Shown here piece after piece: positions 59,164 to 64,000 of a stretch of 64,000 bases of DNA (within the stretch, counting starts at the first letter, position 1; each line of letters opens with the position of its first letter). The stretch is from Styela clava (taxonomy: Eukaryota > Chordata > Ascidiacea > Stolidobranchia > Styelidae). Location: positions 15,591,135 to 15,655,134 of the forward strand of contig NC_135255.1 in NCBI RefSeq assembly GCF_964204865.1, in the 5' to 3' direction. The position numbers and the translations under genes are program-made. The notes below the pieces were generated by a model. It did no database searches. It saw only the letters and a program-made list of their open reading frames with translations, and was not told the origin of the DNA.

Positions 59164-62080
59164 TAGGCCGCGAGCCGAGGCCATGAAAAACGCCTAGAAA
59201 GTGAGTTTCGTAGCGCACATCAGGTAACTACCTGAAAATGATTTAAAAATGTTCCTTAAAAATGTAGTAACAAATATTGCCTTGTTCCCACTTCCAAAAG
59301 TTGCACGTTTTACGGAAAAGACGCTTTTACTACAAGAAATCTGTGCTACGATCTGTCCTATATTCTCTACATTTTCGACAATGAACAATGACTTCTGCAT
59401 GACGTAACAATTGAATCGAATCAGCTGTTAGCGAGCGGATGAATATTAGTTATTACTGCTCGACCTTGCGTTGAGTTGGGCAGCCTTTCCATAGCCCTGT
59501 TTAGTTATTATTAGTTAAGTTATGCTAAGACGTTGTTGAAAAATGTATAAGTAAGTTATTAAACTCTTGTAGATCCTTACAACGGATATGGGCCGTGAGA
59601 CGAAGCTTTGAAAACGCCCAGAAAATGAGTTTCGTAGCGCACATCTGGTAACTAAATAAATCCTTCAGTTTAGTGTGAAAATGAACATACTGAACGCATT
59701 ACAGCTTGTTCCACAATCCTGATGCGAAATTGAATATAAGAGGTTCCCGGAAATTCAATAACCATAAGTTCACAACACATACATAAGAACTATGCAATTC
59801 GAGAGCCCTACAGCACACTAACACAAATGTATTCCTGTAATGTTTTGCCTGACCAAAATCGGACTTCCTCAGTCAATCATAATTTATTAGGTAGATTATG
59901 AAAAATATGACATACGTGTAACCAACAACAAAAAATACTTTAATTGTGTGACAGGAGTGGCGAGTGACCTCGAAAGCAGCGACACCAACAACGCTGATTC
60001 ACATTAGCGAATAAATTTTATGTAATACCCACAAGCAGTTTACAACAAGAAGAGCATAAAAAGCTACATCCATTTTATAGAAGCTATCAAACGTATTTAT
60101 TTTTAAGCAATGAAGTCACAAATTAACATCGTGAGCACGAAAACACAAATAAATCAGTTATTTCTCACTTAGAAATTTACCAGAAAAGTCAAGAAAATTG
60201 TACAATATGTACATAACATAGTGAACAGAAATATTACAATAAGTCTTTTTTTAGTTTATGTGGTTATGTATTTGAACAAAGGCAATATTATTTCTAGAAA
60301 CAGGACTACGACACTAACAAATGTTCGAAAAAAATAAATGATACTACTGATAAATGATAAAAATCAACTGCAATATCTAATTCACTTTCTTCTGAATTGT
60401 TTTCGAAATCCACTATCTTGAAAATCGACTTTTCCTCTATAAGTGTACTGTGATTTTGCAGTCAATACAAAAACAAAAATCTGTGCAATTTAAGTTGATT
60501 TTGGCACACTTGCATAAATTATTTTGACTATTTTTTTTACACTTGCAGTTTGCCAACTCAAGAACTGATTTGAGGGCCACATGCTTCTTCAGTGAATCAT
60601 TGTTGGGTATAATCCTTATGTTTGCCAGTGTTAAATAGACGTGCCCTGGTATCATTTACATTCTTCATATCCTCTTCATACAGTGAACAAACAAATTCCT
60701 CAGCTTTATTTATTAATGCCTCGTTAACCTCAAAAGATCTTCATAGTTGAGAAAATATGAATTGAAAACCACAATGAAGTCTCCAACATGAGTTTAATGG
60801 GCAGTTCCAATTGCAGAAAAGTGCTAAAGTATTTCAATATGAATAGCCCATCTAAGCTGTTTGCAACTATTATGATTCTCATATACCTTTACGCTTCAAG
60901 ACTTCTTGTTTAATCCATTTTATAGCAGCAGGGATTAGAGCCTGCATTAGGTCGGATTGGTGGAACATTGCCGTCTTCTTTTGTCGTACAGTATCTAAAA
61001 TGAGGAAGAAAATCATATTTGGAACAGCATGAGTGTAAAAATACCACTAAATACTAACTAATACCTTGAATAAATAATGCATTTTATCTGATGTACTCAA
61101 TGAGCGTATGTACTACAGTCCAGCAGTGTTTGCATACCATTACTAGACTATATCTACACTAAATTTTGATATATCACAGTCTGAAATGCCCTATGACAGT
61201 ATGAATATGGACTATAGGCCTAGACTATATTTTAAAACATCAACTGTCTGTCTACAACTCGATTTCTCACCTCTCAATCGTTTCCAATGCTACTTTCTTT
61301 CCACTCCGGCATAACTTACCGTATCATTGCTTCCCAGGTTCTTGTCGACTCTATAAATTTAGATTTAGACCAACCGACATTAGTAAAATTGATTATTTTC
61401 TTCTCTTTCACACAACCGTGCATTACAGAAACAGCCATTAATTTCTATTTCCAAATATGCTGTGGCCTATATAGCAGTATAAGTCTGCTGAATAGTCAAG
61501 AAGAGTCATTAAATTAATCATAAACATTTCATGCAAGCCAGAAAATATCGTTGTTTGTGACATATTATTCTAAGTCTAGCCTTCCTTGGAATTACCGCAC
61601 CGTACCTATTCAACAACGTCTTATGAGCTAGTGCTCAACTAAAATTGCTATTTATGGTAAGGATATACAAGTGTTTAATATCTTACTTATACTTTTCAAC
61701 ACCTCCTTGGAATAACTGAACTAATAATAACTGAAAAAACTATGGAAAGGCTACTCAACGCAAAAGCAAGCAGTAGTAGTACATCTGATATTCATCCGAC
61801 CACTGGGTTTTCACCTACAGCTGACTAATTCGATTGTTACGTCATGCAGATGTCTGCGTTCATTGGCCCATGATACCGAATAAGCAGAGAAAGTAGGACA
61901 GATGGTAACACATATTTATTGTGGTAAAAGTGTATTTTCTGTAAAACGTGCAACTTTTGTAAGTGGGAACAAGGCAATATTTGTTACTAAATTTCTAAGG
62001 AACATTTTAAAATCATTTTCAGGTAGTTACCTTATGTGCGCTACGAAACTGAAAGATAAATGTCCTCGGCTCGCGGCCTA
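59164..62080. mobile_element. 2.9-kb element with 150-bp inverted repeats
   Basis: Left arm 59164-59322 and right arm 61935-62080 are inverted copies (TAGGCCGCGAGCCGAGG, GTTTCGTAGCGCACAT, GCCTTGTTCCCACTT, GTTGCACGTTTTAC). A third partial arm copy is at about 59586-59660. Flanks AACTGTCC (59152-59159, four bases from the end) and AACTGTCG (62081-62088) look like a worn 8-bp duplication. The coding part is decayed. Confidence 0.75.
60437..60655 (-). pseudogene. Cysteine-rich CXC-like fragment
   Basis: A 72-residue frame ends with CKCKK, LCKCAK and CTDFCFCIDC, a spacing like short CXC (tesmin/TSO1-like) zinc domains. It lies inside the 2.9-kb element, so it is more likely part of a decayed transposon protein than a host gene. 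No catalytic domain is visible around it. Confidence 0.4.
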
Positions 62081-62346
62081 AACTGTCGATGTCCCATTCG
62101 GAATAGAAGTGGATTAAATTGGTTGTTATGATAGGTTTAAAAGTGTGAAAAAAATATCGCAATTACGGGGTCATTACGTAATCGATTTGGCCGTAATTAC
62201 GGAATTGATTTTTGTCAATTACGTGCAAGCCTACTTTTGCCATATCTGTTATTTGTAGCTTATTATAAGCTAGTTATTTTTAGGTGCAACGCGAGAGTTG
62301 ACAATTCTAAAAAGGGGGCGCGGCTTTAAAAGTTTGAGAAACATTG

Positions 62347-63078
62347 ACGCAGATATTATAATTGGCATTCGCATTTCCGCATGGGCACTGTCACATCTGT
62401 ATATTTTAGACCACTTGCGCTCACCTGAATGTTCTACATGTAAACTTCGCTTGTGAATTTTCAATGTACAATTAATGACTTTATATTTTTCATATTTTTT
62501 CTGTTTTTGTCAATTCAGTGTTTATAAACATTCTAATAATTGATGCAAAGAGCATTTGAATTATATGATTTCGAAGAACTTTACATAAGCCTCTTTCTGG
62601 TCAATGTACATATAAACCGCTGCTGGTAAATTGGTCAATGTTCGTGAGTCTTCGTGCAAAGAGATGTCACACGGAAAATCCCATCGCCTTGTTTTAAAGT
62701 ATATACTATTGTTTGTTATTATTACCTGAAATATATTTTATTTACACAATCACTGAACTTCAGAATAGTGCTGTGATAGGAAATTTTCTAAGCCAACAAT
62801 AGTGAAATGCATGTGAATTTGCTAGTGAAGTGAGCGAACATATTATAAAACTATTTCTTAATTTTCCCGCCTCAAGGTTGTAATATTCTGATATTGCATT
62901 ATTAAATATGAATAATCTCGAAATATTTGATGTCTGGTTTATATTTTACAAATATGCACAGGATAAAAAATACAACAATGTATTGTGTTCAAAAAATGGA
63001 TAAAAACTTTTTAAATAATTGTCGGTAATCAAAAACGATGTTAAATATGAAAATACCATGTCTATTTAATTGAGTTCT
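62347..63078. other. 3' flank of the second Zic gene
   Basis: AT-rich, non-coding. On the minus strand an AATAAA at 62736-62741 lies about 340 bp past the second Zic stop and could be its poly(A) signal. Confidence 0.45.
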
Positions 63079-64000
63079 TTAATAATTTTGGGAAGGTGGC
63101 TGTGCAAACAAATCATAAAGATTTGGTATGTTTTGAGTTTCTGGTGGTGATTCCCGGAATACATTTTGCTGAAGAGAAAGCACATTCGATTGGTTATATC
63201 CTTGAGATATACCAGATTGACTCGTTTGTGGCGCGTTCAATGAAGTTGGCGAACACGATGCAAGGCTGAGATCAGGTGGCATGCATTGCCTCTTGGCTGG
63301 AGGTGGACTGGCGGGATTTCTTTTAAACGAGTTTGTTCGTTCCATGGCGATAGTTTCTGTTTGTAGTTCCGTTAAATCTTCGGCACAGGACGATGACGTT
63401 CGTGGAGTGATAGTCTGTTCATACTTGATTGGAGCAGCAGAATAGCCGAATTCTCGAGCAAGATCAACGTTGGGAGGAGCCTGTTCTGGACTGGTTGAAG
63501 AATGTGGTGATGTCGAAGAATCCATTCCACTTTCAGTTGATCTTGGGGAGGTTTCGTGACGATACAAATTACTGTTATTTTTGGATTCATTGCTTGATAT
63601 TGGCAAGGTAACTGCTGAATCGCTGTCGTCACTTTTTGAAGGTATTGCTGTTACTTCATCTTCGTGCATCTTGGTGTGCTTTCGGAGAGACCTTGAGTGA
63701 GTGTGGGTTTTCTTGCATCCAGGAACTCGGCATCCATATGGTTTAGAAGGTGAATGAACGCGAATGTGTTTTTTGCGTCCGGAGCTGCTTGCAAATCGCC
63801 TATCACATCCATCAAATGGGCAAACGAATGGTTTCTCTCCAGTATGAGTGCGCTTGTGGTTTTTGAAATTTTCAATTCTTGCGAATACTTTGCCGCAATT
63901 GGGATGAAGACAAGCAAACGGCTTTTCACCTGTGTGAACTCTTATGTGATAAACAAGTTTGTTCTTGCCTTGGAATCTCTTCTCTCTTTTGCAATCCTTC
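63079..64000 (-). CDS. Second Zic-type transcription factor, 5' end beyond the window
   Basis: The open frame enters at 64000 in finger 2 ([21 protein letters not shown]) and continues through fingers 3-5 to a Ser/Pro-rich tail ending PPSQNY. It is about 307 residues in the window, with no intron. From finger 2 to the end of finger 5 it differs from the 56-kb gene at about 19 of 112 residues, counted by eye. All zinc ligands are kept. Contact positions differ: finger 3 RSENFKI becomes RIENFKN, finger 4 NSSD becomes SSSG, finger 5 HPSS becomes HSRS. The tail shares [24 protein letters not shown] and [13 protein letters not shown]. It is convergent with the first gene. Function is presumably the same type, with changed DNA preference possible. 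Confidence 0.9.
   Translation of the reverse strand, partial: KDCKREKRFQGKNKLVYHIRVHTGEKPFACLHPNCGKVFARIENFKNHKRTHTGEKPFVCPFDGCDRRFASSSGRKKHIRVHSPSKPYGCRVPGCKKTHTHSRSLRKHTKMHEDEVTAIPSKSDDSDSAVTLPISSNESKNNSNLYRHETSPRSTESGMDSSTSPHSSTSPEQAPPNVDLAREFGYSAAPIKYEQTITPRTSSSCAEDLTELQTETIAMERTNSFKRNPASPPPAKRQCMPPDLSLASCSPTSLNAPQTSQSGISQGYNQSNVLSLQQNVFRESPPETQNIPNLYDLFAQPPSQNY

Larger units (their letters stand above)
57678..62233. mobile_element. 4.56-kb hAT element with TAGGCTTGCACGTAAT ends
   Basis: Inverted ends TAGGCTTGCACGTAATT are flanked by a perfect 8-bp duplication CTTTTGCC at 57670-57677 and 62234-62241. Subterminal sequence is an array of TTACGGAATTACGG-type words. There is no intact transposase; a third element sits inside. 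Confidence 0.93.
57515..62346. mobile_element. hAT-type host element split by a 4.6-kb insertion
   Basis: The left end CCGTGATTCTCAACC and the right end (reverse-complemented CAATGTTTCTCAAAC) match the CAGTGGTTCTCAAA terminus of other local hAT elements. Flanks ACTTAGGT and ACGCAGAT agree at 5 of 8, so it is old. Its own sequence is only about 280 bp. It lies 26 bp after the Zic stop codon, so it supplies the nearest AATAAA (57552-57557). Confidence 0.7.

Noticed and set aside
63651..63929. 92-residue minus-strand ORF
   Set aside because: It is a shifted frame of the second Zic gene; the finger frame is open through the same bases.

Overview
This is a eukaryotic nuclear window: AT-rich, with GT-AG introns, long intergenic stretches and many class II mobile elements. 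An invertebrate chordate, most likely an ascidian tunicate, is the best guess. The reasons are the intronless Zic-type zinc-finger genes in multiple copies and the short-exon gene structure. I cannot name a species.

Layout. (1) 0.46-10.49 kb, minus strand: a complete 16-exon MCM5 replicative helicase gene; every splice phase closes and gives 744 residues. (2) 12.20-25.78 kb, plus strand, divergent from MCM5: a 14-exon secreted carboxylesterase/cholinesterase-like gene of 714 residues. It has an unusual acidic Ser-Gly insert with a furin-type site and a degenerate oxyanion hole. Its third intron carries a three-level nest of hAT transposons. (3) 25.8-35.3 kb: gene-poor, with MITEs, a tRNA-derived SINE cluster and non-LTR reverse-transcriptase debris. 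(4) 35.34-46.19 kb, plus strand: a 4-exon gene of 991 residues that joins two Zic/GLI-like zinc-finger pairs to two tandem ubiquitin-protease-like (USP/UCH) domains. The first USP-like unit has lost its catalytic residues and the second keeps them. This is the most unusual gene here. (5) 46.2-56.0 kb: a minisatellite, MITEs, a short LTR element with both LTRs, and repeated motifs upstream of the next gene. (6) 56.07-57.49 kb, plus strand: an intronless five-finger Zic-type transcription factor. At 63.08-64.00 kb, minus strand, lies a diverged paralogue cut by the window edge. The two are tail to tail, and almost all of the sequence between them is nested hAT-type transposon.

The genes do not form one pathway. 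MCM5 is a housekeeping replication gene with an E2F-like site upstream. The Zic pair are developmental regulators. The finger-USP protein is probably nuclear. Mobile DNA dominates: several elements can be delimited exactly by perfect 8-bp hAT, TTAA piggyBac or 4-bp LTR target duplications. A palindromic MITE family carrying a YY1-like word and telomere-like repeats recurs ten times, and one copy appears to supply an MCM5 splice donor.

All exon structures and boundaries were worked out by eye from the sequence; no alignment or database search was run.
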